A DNA stretch of 61,793 nucleotides from Mangrovihabitans endophyticus (GTDB lineage: Bacteria > Actinomycetota > Actinomycetes > Mycobacteriales > Micromonosporaceae). This document shows positions 32,332 to 41,044 of this stretch, piece after piece (position 1 is the first letter of the stretch; each line of letters opens with the position of its first letter). The notes under the pieces were generated by a model, which worked only from the letters and a program-made list of their open reading frames with translations, searched no databases and was not told the origin of the DNA. The position numbers and the translations under genes are program-made. Where the stretch lies: assembly GCF_014646155.1 (NCBI RefSeq), contig NZ_BMMX01000033.1, positions 1 to 61,793 of the forward strand, in the 5' to 3' direction.

Positions 32332-33177
32332 ATGCGCAACAACACTTTCCGTCGCGGCACTTTCCGTCGCGGCGCTTTCCGTAGCGGCGCGGCAGCCCTG
32401 ACCGGCCTGCTGGCCATCGGGGTAGCGGCAAGCCTGGCCTGGCCCGGAGCCGCCGTGGCCGAGCACCCGACCGCCCGATCCGCCACGTCGGCTGAGCTCG
32501 CTGCGTCGGCTGAGCTCGCTGCGTCGGCTGAGCTCGCTGCGTCGGCTGAGCTCGCTGCGTCGGCTGAGTCCGCTGCGTCGGCCGAGTCCGCCGCGTCGGC
32601 CGAGCTGGCCACGTCGGCCGAGTCCGCCGCTGGTCGGCCCGCGCGGTGCCGGGGAGCGGTGGAGTTCGTGGTTGACGCCGGGACGCCCGCCACCAACCGC
32701 GCCGCCGAGTGCATCACCGTCGGCGGAGTGGTCCGATTCGAGCATATCGGTCCACAACAGATGGCCAACACTCCGGACACGACCGACTGTTTCTACGCTG
32801 CCGGGGTCCTCACCTGCCGGTTGCTGCAGATCGGTGACATCTTCTTCGAATGGGAGGCGGAGGAGGTTCCGCAACGCCTGGACGTCACCGTGGCCAAGGC
32901 GATGGCCTCACCCACGTGCGTACGCGGCGGGCGCACCGTCACGTACGACTTCAATGAGGAAATGCCCTGGTGGTCGCCGTGCTTGCAGGTCGGCGCCGTG
33001 CTGCGGGTGACGAACCTCGGGTCGGGCCGACTGGAGATCAGCCCGCCGCCGGGCGTGTTGTGTGAACAGCCGCGGCCGGGCGTGCACGACTGCCGCATGC
33101 TGGCGCCGACGACGCTGTCGGTGCTGGCGTACGAAGGCGACCGCCGTCGCACGATGTCCATCGTCGTCATTCCCTGA
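32332..33177 (+). CDS. Secreted protein with two kinds of internal tandem repeats
   Basis: 281 residues, family not recognised. Right after the start are three 5-residue units (TFRRG, TFRRG, AFRSG), then a signal peptide core (ALTGLLAIGVAASLAWPGAA) with cleavage near AVAEHP. Then eight 6-residue units of the SAELAA/SAESAA type (residues about 52-100). The C-terminal 180 residues look folded, with six or more cysteines (PARCRG, AAECIT, TDCFY, LTCRL, SPTCVRGG, HDCRM), typical of an extracellular disulfide-rich domain. The repeat spacer may act as a stalk. Confidence 0.65.
   Translation: MRNNTFRRGTFRRGAFRSGAAALTGLLAIGVAASLAWPGAAVAEHPTARSATSAELAASAELAASAELAASAELAASAESAASAESAASAELATSAESAAGRPARCRGAVEFVVDAGTPATNRAAECITVGGVVRFEHIGPQQMANTPDTTDCFYAAGVLTCRLLQIGDIFFEWEAEEVPQRLDVTVAKAMASPTCVRGGRTVTYDFNEEMPWWSPCLQVGAVLRVTNLGSGRLEISPPPGVLCEQPRPGVHDCRMLAPTTLSVLAYEGDRRRTMSIVVIP
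32344..32388 (+). repeat. 15-bp repeat in the signal-peptide region
   Basis: Three copies of a 15-bp unit around CTTTCCGTCGCGGCG, in frame, encoding TFRRG-like units before the hydrophobic core. Confidence 0.75.
32486..32634 (+). repeat. 18-bp repeat encoding SAELAA units
   Basis: About eight copies of GCGTCGGCTGAGCTCGCT and variants in frame with the secreted protein. The first four copies are nearly identical, which suggests recent expansion. Confidence 0.88.
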
Positions 33178-33600
33178 CCACGGGACCGTCGGCGGTTCCC
33201 GGACTGCGAGGTAGCCGGGGTTTCTGACCGTGGGATTCCCGGTCGCGGAGTTGTCGGAGGTGCCCCGGACGCGGGGCAGTCGAAGGCTTCTGGCCGCCGG
33301 GCTGTCGACCCGAGGGTCACGCTCACGAGGTTGATCGGGGGCGGAGATCTCGGCGGAGTCGGGGGAGCCCGGACGAGAAGTTGCGGAGCAGCGGGTTCAG
33401 GCGGCGGTCGTTGCCCGGACCCGCTGCGTCGGCCGCTGTCCGGTGGGGCGCCGTGAGTTTCGGGCCCGCCCTCGGCTCCGGCGGTGCCGACGGATCGAGA
33501 TGCCTATAGCGCGCTCACGAATGTGTCCATGGCGATGGTGACGTGGCGGCGATGAAATGCCGCAACCCGCCTCGGTCGGGTGGGCTCGATGTTCGACGGC
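33178..33600. other. Intergenic DNA without a supported gene
   Basis: About 420 bp of GC-rich sequence. Frames here are short or Arg-rich. I see no gene, tRNA or clear terminator. It leads into the 15-bp repeat array. Confidence 0.45.
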
Positions 33601-33905
33601 GTGACCCGGCGCGCGTTACCCAGGTGTGCGTTACCCAGGTGTGCGTGACCCCGGTGTGCCTGAGCCAGGTGGGCGTGACCCAGGCGCGCGTGACCCAGCG
33701 CGTGACCCACGTGTGCGTGACTTGGGCCTGCGTGACTCGGGCATTGCGTGACCCAGCGCGCGTTACCCAGGTGTGCGTGACCCCGGTGTGCCTGACCCAG
33801 GTGGGCGTGACCCAGGCGCGCGTGACCCAGCGCGCGACCCACGTGTGCGTGACTTGGGCCTGCGCGACTTGGGCCTGCGTGACTCGGGCATTGCGTGACC
33901 CCGGG
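33601..33905. repeat. 15-bp repeat array with a duplicated 150-bp block
   Basis: About 20 copies of a 15-bp unit GCGTGACCCAGGTGT and variants. The order of variants from about 33604 to 33753 recurs from about 33756 to 33900 (GTTACCC, CCCCGGTGT, CCTGA, GGTGGG, GGCGC, ACGTGT, CTTGGGCCT, CTCGGGCATT), so a block was duplicated as a whole. It lies beyond the 3' end of the DUF222-HNH gene. Minus-strand frames through it are Val-Thr-Trp repeats and are probably not genes. Confidence 0.88.
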
Positions 33906-33996
33906 TGTGTGCTCGGCTGCGGGGCGGGGCCCGGCCGGCGTCCTGCGGGGCGGCGCGTGCGGGTGGCGTTTCGCGGGGGTGTCCGCGCGGGTTGCT

Positions 33997-35439
33997 TCAT
34001 GTGCGGAGGTGATAGCGGTTGCGCAGGGGATGCTGGGCTGGGTCGAGTGCGGGCGGCGGGAGGAACTCGGGGTGCCGGCCGGGGCCGAGCCGGACGCGCC
34101 AGGGTTCGCGGTGCACGAGGCGATGGTGGTAGCGGCAGAGCAGCACGAGGTTGTCGAGGCTGGTCGGCCCGCCGTCGAGCCAGGAGGCCAGATGGTGAGC
34201 GTCGCACCATTGTGCTGGCCGGTCGCAGTGCGGGAAGGCGCAGCCGTGGTCCCGGGCGACCAGCGCACGGCGCAACGAGCCGGTGGCCAGACGGCGCGTG
34301 CGGCCGACGTCGAGGACCTGTCCCTGGCCGCCGAGCACGGCGGGCAGGATGCGGGCGTCGCAGGCGAGGCGACGTACGTCCGTGGGGTGCAGACGTTCGC
34401 CGGTGTCGAGGGTGCCGATGCCGAGCTTCTGGTGGAGCACGTCGTAGGGGGCGGTGACGGCCAGTTGCGGGCGGTCCCCGCCGTTCTCGGGCAGTGCGGT
34501 GGTGCGCAAGGCGAGCTGGCAGATGTCGACCAGGGCGTCGGCGCGGCGTTGTCCGGGCGTACGCGCATCGGTCACGACCGAGCCCGCGCCCACTGCGGCG
34601 GCATCCGCGAGGCAGGCGGGTCCCGCGCTGCCGGGGTCTGCGCTGCCGGGTTCTGCGCTGCCGGGGTCTGCGTTGCCGGGGTCCGTGCTGCCGGGGTCTG
34701 CGCTGCCGGGTTCTGCACTGCCAGGGTCCGCGCTGCCGGGGTCCGCGCTGCCGGGGATGGTGCGGCGTCTGGGGGAGCACAACGGGTCGAGGGCGGCGGT
34801 GATGACGGCGGCAGCCTCGGTGCCGAGGATGCCGTGGAGGCGGACGCGTCCGTCGCCGATCGTGGTGAGGGTCAGGTAGCGGTCGCGCTCGGCGCGCTTG
34901 TCGGCGCGGGCGAGGGCGACCTCCTCCACGCGTTCGGCGATCTCGGGGGCGAGGTGGGCCAGAATCCGCTCACCGGCGTGGCGAAGCGCCACCGGGTCGA
35001 GCTCCGGTGCCCAACCGACCAGGGCGCTCTCGGCCTCGGCGGTGAGTGCGGCGGGGACGTCGGGATCGCTGTCCAGCCCGTCGAGGCAGCGGGCGATCAC
35101 GGTGACCTGCTCGGCGTTCACCCGTGCGGTGGTCAGGGCGTGGTCGAGGTCCGGCCGATGGTCGACGGCCTTGGCCTGGGCGACCAGGGTGCGGGCGTGC
35201 GCGGCGCTGATGCGCAGGTGCCAGCGCAGCCAGTTGGCCAGGGAGGTGGCGTGCTGGGTGGAGGGCACGTCGCGGGTGTCGAGTTGCTGGATGAGGTGCA
35301 GGGTGGCGGCGTGCAGGGCCTGACCGGCGCGGTGCACGGTGCGCAGGGCGTCGATCACCTCGGCGTCGGAGAGCGGCCAGACGGGCGCGGCGGCGCAGTC
35401 GAGGGCGGTCGTCTCGGCGTGCTCCCAGCGCGTTGTCAT
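33997..35439 (-). CDS. DUF222 / HNH endonuclease (13E12 repeat family)
   Basis: 480 residues. The N-terminal DUF222 helical domain is about 20-210 (for example LANWLRWHLRISAAHARTLV). The C-terminal HNH is DHGCAFPHCDRPAQWCDAHH followed by GGPTSLDNLVLLCRYHHRLVH, with both CxxC pairs present. These proteins occur in many copies in actinobacteria and may be mobile. Their biological role is unknown. The middle (about 230-275) holds nine 5-residue units of GSADP/GSAEP type from a 15-bp repeat (34621-34756), apparently a flexible insertion between DUF222 and HNH. Confidence 0.88.
   Translation of the reverse strand: MTTRWEHAETTALDCAAAPVWPLSDAEVIDALRTVHRAGQALHAATLHLIQQLDTRDVPSTQHATSLANWLRWHLRISAAHARTLVAQAKAVDHRPDLDHALTTARVNAEQVTVIARCLDGLDSDPDVPAALTAEAESALVGWAPELDPVALRHAGERILAHLAPEIAERVEEVALARADKRAERDRYLTLTTIGDGRVRLHGILGTEAAAVITAALDPLCSPRRRTIPGSADPGSADPGSAEPGSADPGSTDPGNADPGSAEPGSADPGSAGPACLADAAAVGAGSVVTDARTPGQRRADALVDICQLALRTTALPENGGDRPQLAVTAPYDVLHQKLGIGTLDTGERLHPTDVRRLACDARILPAVLGGQGQVLDVGRTRRLATGSLRRALVARDHGCAFPHCDRPAQWCDAHHLASWLDGGPTSLDNLVLLCRYHHRLVHREPWRVRLGPGRHPEFLPPPALDPAQHPLRNRYHLRT
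34621..34756. repeat. 15-bp repeat inside the DUF222-HNH gene
   Basis: Nine copies of a 15-bp unit around CTGCCGGGGTCTGCG, in frame, encoding GSADP-like pentapeptides on the minus strand. Confidence 0.88.
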
Positions 35440-35515
35440 GAGGGCACTTTAGAACACCCGTACGACAATATTGCTGGCCTTCGGACCGCGGCCGGTACCC
35501 CGACGTTGCACGGCT

Positions 35516-36052
35516 TCAGCACCGTGGCGGTGCCGGGCCGCTCGTGGTGAGCCAGTATCGCCGGACCCGGCCGTGCTCGGTCTCGCGAACCCCTTCGAGC
35601 ACACCACCGTTGCGCTCGATGGTGCGCATCGACGCGATGTTGTCCGCGAAACAGACGGCGAGAAGGCGGTCCAGGCCCACCGCGCGCGCCTCCGCCCGCA
35701 CTTCAGCAAGCGCCCAGGTGGCCAGGCCCCGGCCGCGGGCGGACGGTCGTACGCCGTACCCGACGTGACCGACCTCGTCGTCGAGGTGATGCCGCAGGCC
35801 GATTCCGCCGAGCACCTCGCCGTCCTCGACGATCCACCGGGGAGAGCCGTGCTGCGTGTCCGGGCAGGGATCCGCGGCAGGGTGGGTGTGCCGCAGCAGC
35901 CGGCGCACCCAGTCGGCGAAGCCGTCCGGCGAGTCCACGTCGTCGTCGGCGGTCAGGCCGAAGCCGTCCTCGTGGAGTCCGGGACCCCAATCGTCGCGGC
36001 AGCGCAGAAAGGCAGCGTGCAGCCGGGTGGTCGGCGTCATCAGTTCGGGCAT
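35516..36052 (-). CDS. GNAT N-acetyltransferase
   Basis: 178 residues. VGHVGYGVRPSARGRGLAT is the acetyl-CoA pyrophosphate loop (R-G-R-G). DRLLAVCFADNIASMRTIER and NGG..EGVRE complete the RimJ/RimL-like pattern. Small-molecule or protein N-acetylation. The substrate is unknown. Start ATG 36052 (or 36040). Divergent from a second GNAT gene with only 20 bp between start codons, so the two share a very short promoter region. Confidence 0.85.
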   Translation of the reverse strand: MPELMTPTTRLHAAFLRCRDDWGPGLHEDGFGLTADDDVDSPDGFADWVRRLLRHTHPAADPCPDTQHGSPRWIVEDGEVLGGIGLRHHLDDEVGHVGYGVRPSARGRGLATWALAEVRAEARAVGLDRLLAVCFADNIASMRTIERNGGVLEGVRETEHGRVRRYWLTTSGPAPPRC

Positions 36053-36072
36053 GCGGTTTACGGTAGACGGCC

Positions 36073-36666
36073 GTGAGAACGACGCCGCCCACCATCGCCG
36101 CCGGGACGATCGCCGCCGCCGCTCAGCCGATCTTGTCTGCTTCCGGCGGCCTGGTGCTGCGTCCGTGGGCGGACGACGACGCGGTGGTGTTCCATGCCGC
36201 CTACCGTGACCCGGCGATCGCCCACTGGCACACCCGCCACCCGGCGTCCGAAGGGGACGCCCGCGCCTGGTTCGCGCGGTATCGCCGGGACTGGGCGCAG
36301 GAAAGGGGTGCGCATTGGGCGGTGACCCATGACGGCGGCCGGGTGCTGGGGCGCATCGCCGTGCGCGAGATGGATCTCGACGATGGGGTTGCGGCCTGCG
36401 CGTACTGGGTGTTGCCGGCCGCCCGTGGCTCGGGTGTCGCCTCGCGCGCCCTGGCGGCGGTGAGTTCATGGGCGCTGGGCGAGGTCGGGTTCCACCGCCT
36501 CACGCTCGATCACTCCACGCGCAACCCGGCGTCGTGTGGCGTCGCCGCCAGGTGCGGTTTCCTGCTGGAGGGCACGAAACTCAGCGACGCCGTCCATTCC
36601 GACGGCCGGCACGACATGCACCTGCACGCCCGGATCCGGGGCGACCCGGTGTCGGATAGTGTCTGA
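36073..36666 (+). CDS. GNAT N-acetyltransferase (RimJ/RimL-like)
   Basis: 197 residues. YWVLPAARGSGVASRALAA carries the CoA-binding loop (R-G-S-G). HRLTLDHSTRNPASCGVAAR and GF..EGTKLSDAV follow. It probably acetylates the N-terminal amine of a protein or a small amine. Start GTG 36073. Almost back to back with the minus-strand GNAT gene. Confidence 0.85.
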   Translation: MRTTPPTIAAGTIAAAAQPILSASGGLVLRPWADDDAVVFHAAYRDPAIAHWHTRHPASEGDARAWFARYRRDWAQERGAHWAVTHDGGRVLGRIAVREMDLDDGVAACAYWVLPAARGSGVASRALAAVSSWALGEVGFHRLTLDHSTRNPASCGVAARCGFLLEGTKLSDAVHSDGRHDMHLHARIRGDPVSDSV

Positions 36667-36785
36667 TTTCGATAAATCTCTGGTGCGCCGGAGTGCGACG
36701 GCGAACACTCGGGCGGGTGAATTCACGGGGATCGACTGTGGACCGCGCATGCCTGCGGCCCGCCGGATGAGGGTGAGACCGCCCG

Positions 36786-37772
36786 ATGCTGCGGATCCAC
36801 TTCACACCAGAGGATCTGTCCCGCACCCACGTGGCGGTCCGCGCGGACCCGCTGTGGGACGCCGTGCTCAGCCTGCAGATGCTGCACAACGGCGAGGGGC
36901 AACTGCTGTTTCAGGCTTGGCGTCACCAGGTGCGGGCCCGGCCGTCGCGAGCGGACGAGGCGATTCTGCTGTCGCTGTGCCAGCCCCGCGGCGCGATCGC
37001 CGATCTGCTGACGCCGGCGGCGGGCGCGCTCGGCCTGGAGGCCGGGTTGGACGCCGTACGGTCCACGCCGATCAGCCGGATCCGCCGCGATCTGACCCAC
37101 CTGTCCGGGCGGTCCCGGCTGCCGTCCTGGACGAGGTTGCTGGCCGCCGGGGACGTGCGGGCATTGGATCGCCTGGCCGGCGCGTTGCGTTCCTGGCATC
37201 GTGTCGGCGCCGCGCCGTACCAGCCGGAGATCGATCGGGCATTGGACGCGGACCGGGCGGTCCGGCTGCGCGACGCCCAGGTGGGCGGCCCGGAACGACT
37301 GCTTGCCGGTTTGCCGGGGGTGCGGTGGGAGCGGCCGATGCTGCTCAGCGACTACCCGTACGACCGGGATTTCCACCTCGACGGCCGGGGGCTGCTCCTG
37401 ATGCCGTCGTTCTTCTGCTGGCGGCGGCCGATCACCCTGATCGACCCGACGTTGCCGCCGGTGCTGGCCTATCCGGTCGAGCACGCGGTGGGCTGGCTCG
37501 CCGCGTCGGCGCGGCCGGACGCCGGACCCGACCGCGCGCTGACCGCCCTGCTCGGGTCGACGCGGGCGGCGGTGCTCGACACCGTGGGGCGCGGCCCGAT
37601 CAGCACCGGCGACCTCGCCCGCCGCGTGCACATCTCGGCGCCGTCGGCCAGCGAACACGCCACGGTGCTGCGTGAGGCGGGGCTGATCGTCACGAGCCGG
37701 CAGGGCGGCCGGGCGCTGCACAGCCTGAGCAGCGTCGGCCTGGCCCTGCTGACGGGCTCGGTCCCGGCATGA
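36786..37772 (+). CDS. ArsR-type regulator with DUF5937 domain
   Basis: 328 residues. The C-terminal winged helix (LLGSTRAAVLDTVGRGPIST, then GDLARRVHISAPSASEHATV and LREAGLIVTSRQGG) is ArsR-like. The first 230 residues (MLRIHFTPEDLSRTHVA, LLFQAWR, WERPMLLSDYPYDRDFHL) match DUF5937, usually fused to such an HTH. No metal-binding cysteine motif is seen in the helix, so it senses something else. Target unknown. Confidence 0.82.
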   Translation: MLRIHFTPEDLSRTHVAVRADPLWDAVLSLQMLHNGEGQLLFQAWRHQVRARPSRADEAILLSLCQPRGAIADLLTPAAGALGLEAGLDAVRSTPISRIRRDLTHLSGRSRLPSWTRLLAAGDVRALDRLAGALRSWHRVGAAPYQPEIDRALDADRAVRLRDAQVGGPERLLAGLPGVRWERPMLLSDYPYDRDFHLDGRGLLLMPSFFCWRRPITLIDPTLPPVLAYPVEHAVGWLAASARPDAGPDRALTALLGSTRAAVLDTVGRGPISTGDLARRVHISAPSASEHATVLREAGLIVTSRQGGRALHSLSSVGLALLTGSVPA

Positions 37773-37791
37773 CCCTGCCGGGCCCGTCAGC

Positions 37792-37880
37792 CCCGTCGGC
37801 CCGGCCGGCCAAGACCCCGTCGGCCCGGCCGGCCAAAGACTCCGTCGGCCCGGCCGGCCAAAGACCCCGTCGGCCCGGCG
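37792..37880. repeat. GC-rich tandem repeat, about 28-bp unit
   Basis: Three to four copies of a unit containing GTCGGCCCGGCCGGCCAAAG after the stop of the DUF5937 gene, between two converging genes and next to a terminator hairpin. Confidence 0.8.
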
Positions 37881-37913
37881 CCCGGGACCCCGGCGTAGCG
37901 CCAGGGTCCCGGG
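37881..37913. terminator. Hairpin between convergent genes
   Basis: CCCGGGACCC (37881-37890) pairs with GGGTCCCGGG (37904-37913) over a 13-nt loop, between the plus-strand gene ending at 37772 and the minus-strand gene ending at 37939. Probably a bidirectional terminator. Confidence 0.65.
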
Positions 37914-37938
37914 ACCTACGGCAGCGGCTTGGCCGCCG

Positions 37939-39087
37939 TCAGCCGGTGACCGGGTTCCAGGTGCTCTGGTCGGTGAGATCGCCCAACCGCATGCCCTCGG
38001 CGATCTTCCGCACCTCGGCGGCCGACGCCCCGCTGGTCTTGTCCTCGATGTCGCGACCGCTGATGTCCACGAGGTAATCGCCGTCGATGACCGTGCACCC
38101 CTTGGCCGCCGGGTAGCAGTGCACGCCGTCCTTGCCGTTGATGTCGGGATCCTTCGCGTCACCCTTCATCACGGCGATCCGTACGCCGGGAAAGCCGAGA
38201 TCGATGGGCTGGTCGGCGTCCGCCTGCGGGACCGGGCCGTCATGCAGCCACAGCTCGGAGACGGAGGTGCTGACCGTTTCCGGGGTCTGCGTGACCGCGA
38301 CCACCTGCCAGCCCTCCGGAACGAACCCGAGACGGTACGGGACGCGCAGTTGCCGAGCCGGTTTCGCGGTCACCGCCGAGGCGATTTGCACCGCTTCGGC
38401 CGTGGACACGTTCCGTTCGTTCTCCGGAGTGAACGTGGCCCAGGCGTCCGGCGCGTACTGCCAGGCGAGCACGGTCCGGTGCGTCACGTCCTCGGGCGCC
38501 TGGGATTCGCCGATCTGCACGCCCGCCGACGCGTACGGCTGCGGGGTGATCTCCCGGCCGAAGCCGGGTTGCCCGGCGATGGTGACGTCGAAGGTCGGGC
38601 CGTAGGTGAAGGCCGGGTTGCCGGTGCCGAGCTTGCCCGGGTCGTAGACGCCCGGCTGGTAGAAGGTGAGCATGCCGTCGGTGAGCGGATAGGTCCGGCC
38701 GTCGTCGCCCTGCCAGGTCTGACCGTCGCGATAGACGGGCACCCGCTGGTAGGTCGCGGTGACCTGACCGACCGGGCCGATCCGGTAGGCGCCGGTGCGA
38801 TATTCGCCGAATACCGTCCGGAACCCGTCCGGCGGCGTGAACTGTGTGCCCACCGCCGGTCCTGCGGGGTACGGCACGGGGGAATGCTGCCCGCCGCCGG
38901 TGCCACCCAGCGCGGTCGCCGCCGCGATCAAGACCGCGAGGACGGTCGCCGCGCTGCCGGTCGCCGCGACCGCCATCCGGCGGGTACGGATCCGGCCGGC
39001 CCTGGCGATGATGTCATCGGTGGTCGTCTGCGGCGTCGGCGGTGCGTCCTGCACCGACGCCAACACGTCCCGGACCTGGTACGGCAC
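37939..39087 (-). CDS. Membrane protein partner of the ECF sigma factor
   Basis: 382 residues. A cytoplasmic N-terminus (about 45 residues), one transmembrane helix (VAATGSAATVLAVLIAAATALGG, split) and a large extracellular domain with one likely disulfide pair (HCYPAAKGCTV). It has the layout of an anti-sigma factor or signal-sensing partner, though no zinc-ASD motif is visible. Start: AAGGAGG ends directly before ATG 39093, which is too close. GTG 39087, six bases away, has normal spacing and is preferred. The gene overlaps the end of the sigma gene by about 75 nt. Confidence 0.7.
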   Translation of the reverse strand: MPYQVRDVLASVQDAPPTPQTTTDDIIARAGRIRTRRMAVAATGSAATVLAVLIAAATALGGTGGGQHSPVPYPAGPAVGTQFTPPDGFRTVFGEYRTGAYRIGPVGQVTATYQRVPVYRDGQTWQGDDGRTYPLTDGMLTFYQPGVYDPGKLGTGNPAFTYGPTFDVTIAGQPGFGREITPQPYASAGVQIGESQAPEDVTHRTVLAWQYAPDAWATFTPENERNVSTAEAVQIASAVTAKPARQLRVPYRLGFVPEGWQVVAVTQTPETVSTSVSELWLHDGPVPQADADQPIDLGFPGVRIAVMKGDAKDPDINGKDGVHCYPAAKGCTVIDGDYLVDISGRDIEDKTSGASAAEVRKIAEGMRLGDLTDQSTWNPVTG

Positions 39088-39601
39088 GCTCATCCTCCTT
39101 TTCGTTGATCAAGACCATGTCCTCGGCCGCCAGCACGGCGCGCAGCGTCGTCAGCCCCCGCGCGCACTGGCTCTTGACCGTGCCCGTGCGGCAACCCAGC
39201 GCCTCCGCGGTCTCCTCGACGCTGAGGTCTTCGAGGTACCGCAGGACCAGCACGGCCCGTTGCCGGGGCGGAACCCGCCACAACGCCTGCCGCAGACGCA
39301 ACCGTTCATCGACCGCGTCCGCCGGGTCGGCACGCGACCGCTCCGGCAGCGACTCACCCGCCGGGTGCTCCCGCCGCCACGGCCGCCGTTTCTCCCCGAT
39401 CGCCGCCCGGACCACCATCGTGCGGGCATAGGCGTCCGGAGACGAGACGCGGTGCCAGCGCAGGTACAGCCGCGCCAGCGCGCCGGACACCGCGTCTTCC
39501 GCCGCCTGCCAGTCACCGCATGTCACGTACGCGAGGGCGCGTAGCGGCTCGAACCTGGCGCGGGCGAATGCGCGGAAGCTGTCGATGTCGTCGTCTTCCA
39601 A
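39014..39601 (-). CDS. ECF sigma factor (SigE-like)
   Basis: 195 residues. Region 2 (FRAFARARFEPLRALAYVTC, then GDWQAAEDAVSGALARLYLR) and region 4 (VPPRQRAVLVLRYLEDLSVE, then ETAEALGCRTGTVKSQCARG) are complete. Start TTG 39601 has GAGGAG eight bases upstream, and no better ATG is in frame. Its 3' end runs some 25 codons into the following membrane-protein gene in another frame, which ties translation of the two together. Confidence 0.82.
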   Translation of the reverse strand: MEDDDIDSFRAFARARFEPLRALAYVTCGDWQAAEDAVSGALARLYLRWHRVSSPDAYARTMVVRAAIGEKRRPWRREHPAGESLPERSRADPADAVDERLRLRQALWRVPPRQRAVLVLRYLEDLSVEETAEALGCRTGTVKSQCARGLTTLRAVLAAEDMVLINEKEDERAVPGPGRVGVGAGRTADAADDHR

Positions 39602-39726
39602 GGCGTATCGCTCCTCTCGTCGACAGATAGAGGAGCGCCGACGTCCCGAGGGTTGCACGCGGCCGAAAGAACCACGGCCGGGAAGAATCCCGCGGCCGGT
39701 ACGTGACGGTGTGTCATGCTGGGCGG

Positions 39727-40173
39727 GTGAACCGGGAGGATCTGGTCCGGCTGCGCAGGGCCCGCGACCGGATGGACCGCGACTACGCGCAGCCGCTGGA
39801 CGTGGCCGCGCTCGCCCGCGAGGCGCTCATGTCGCCGGGCCACTTCTCGCGCAGTTTCCGCGCGGCATTCGGTGAGACGCCGTACAGCCATCTGATGACC
39901 CGGCGGATCGAACGGGCCAAGGCGCTGCTGCGCCGCGGCGATCTCACCGTCACCGAGGTCTGCTTCGCCGTCGGATGCACCTCGCTCGGCTCGTTCAGTT
40001 CCCGCTTCACCGAGCTGATCGGGGAGACGCCGAGCGCGTACCGTGCGCGCAGCCACGAGGCGGGCGCGGCCATCCCCGCCTGTTTCGCCAAGATGCTGAC
40101 CCGGCCGATCAGGAACCAAGCCCGGCCGATCAGGAACCAAGAAGCCCAACCGGCTTCCACACACCTATCGTGA
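39727..40173 (+). CDS. AraC-type DNA-binding protein
   Basis: 148 residues, essentially only the double HTH: DVAALAREALMSPGHFSRSF, then YSHLMTRRIERAKALLRRGD and CFAVGCTSLGSFSSRFTELI. The usual N-terminal sensing domain is absent. The next gene, 5 bp away, is a VOC-fold protein, a common pairing. The C-terminal tail has a 21-bp repeat (RPIRNQA, RPIRNQE; 40102-40143). Start GTG 39727. Confidence 0.85.
   Translation: MNREDLVRLRRARDRMDRDYAQPLDVAALAREALMSPGHFSRSFRAAFGETPYSHLMTRRIERAKALLRRGDLTVTEVCFAVGCTSLGSFSSRFTELIGETPSAYRARSHEAGAAIPACFAKMLTRPIRNQARPIRNQEAQPASTHLS
40102..40143 (+). repeat. Two 21-bp copies in the AraC gene tail
   Basis: CGGCCGATCAGGAACCAAG followed by CC or AA, twice in direct succession and in frame, encoding RPIRNQA and RPIRNQE near the C-terminus. 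Confidence 0.85.
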
Positions 40174-40178
40174 GCTGC

Positions 40179-40592
40179 ATGGACATCAAGGTTTCACACT
40201 GCTTCATCCTGGTGGACGACCACGACAAGGCGCTCGGCTTCTATCGCGACGTGCTGGGCCTGCAGGTGCGCAACGACGTCCGGTTCGAGGGCATGCGCTG
40301 GGTGAGCCTGTCACCGCCGGACCAGCCCGAGCTGGAGATCACCATCGAGACGGTGGACTCCCATCCGGGCGCCTCGGCGCAGGACAAGCAGAATCATGCG
40401 GAACTGCTGGCGAAGGGCCTGCTCCGCGGACTCGTGTTCGTCACCGACGACGTGGATGCGACATTCGAACACGTACGCGCGTCCGGCGCCGAGGTCCTCC
40501 AGGAGCCGATCGACCAGCCGTACGGCGTACGGGACTGCGCCTTCCGCGATCCGGCGGGCAACATGATCCGGATCAATCAGGTGCGCGCCTGA
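40179..40592 (+). CDS. VOC (glyoxalase-fold) protein
   Basis: 137 residues, two beta-alpha-beta-beta-beta units: HCFILVDDHDKALGFYRDVL with a metal-ligand His at the start, ELEITIETVD, LVFVTDDVDATFEHVRASGA and CAFRDPAGNMIRINQ. Such proteins are isomerases, dioxygenases or resistance proteins. The reaction is not readable. Paired with the AraC-type gene, probably in one transcript and possibly providing its ligand. Confidence 0.87.
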   Translation: MDIKVSHCFILVDDHDKALGFYRDVLGLQVRNDVRFEGMRWVSLSPPDQPELEITIETVDSHPGASAQDKQNHAELLAKGLLRGLVFVTDDVDATFEHVRASGAEVLQEPIDQPYGVRDCAFRDPAGNMIRINQVRA

Positions 40593-40603
40593 CCCGGGAC
40601 GGG

Positions 40604-41044
40604 TCACTGCTCGTCGACGCGCTGCACCTGCAACGCCGCCGCGGCGTCGCATCCGTCCGGGAGGCCAGCCGGGCGGCCTCGGACGGTGACCCGCTGCCCG
40701 TCGGCGAGCTGCGCGACCGGCACACCGAGCAGGGCCCACCGGCGGCCCTTCGAGGTCAGGATCCGGCAGGATCCCTCGGTGCGTACGGTCCCGGCGAGCA
40801 CGATCGGCGCCCCCACCTTGTCGCGGGGCATCTCCGGGTCGCGGGGCATCTCCGAGTCGTCGGCCGGGGCGGCGGTCGGAGCGGCGGTCGAGGGGGCGGC
40901 GCTGGCCGGGGGAGCGGGGCCGGTCGGCGGGACGTCCGGGTAGTTCGCCGACGGCGCGGGCGTGTTGTCGCAGCCCGCCGCGAGGAGCACCGTGATCGCC
41001 GCGACGAGTGCTGACGGAAACGTGCGCATGAGGGTGAGACGCAT
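40604..41044 (-). CDS. Secreted lipoprotein, small beta domain
   Basis: 146 residues. A signal sequence ends in lipobox VLLAAGC (Cys at about 25), then a Pro/Ala/Thr linker and a C-terminal domain of about 80 residues (VLAGTVRTEGSCRILTSKGR, GQRVTVRGRPAGLPDGC) resembling an OB-like fold. Start ATG 41044 is eight bases from AAGGA. ATG 41050 is too close to it. Function unknown. Convergent with the VOC gene, only 11 bp between stops. Confidence 0.68.
   Translation of the reverse strand: MRLTLMRTFPSALVAAITVLLAAGCDNTPAPSANYPDVPPTGPAPPASAAPSTAAPTAAPADDSEMPRDPEMPRDKVGAPIVLAGTVRTEGSCRILTSKGRRWALLGVPVAQLADGQRVTVRGRPAGLPDGCDAAAALQVQRVDEQ

Noticed and set aside
33504..34780. Two long minus-strand frames through the 15-bp repeat
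   Set aside because: They consist of Val-Thr-Trp repeats fused to out-of-frame DUF222-HNH sequence. Long frames arise because 15 is a multiple of 3.
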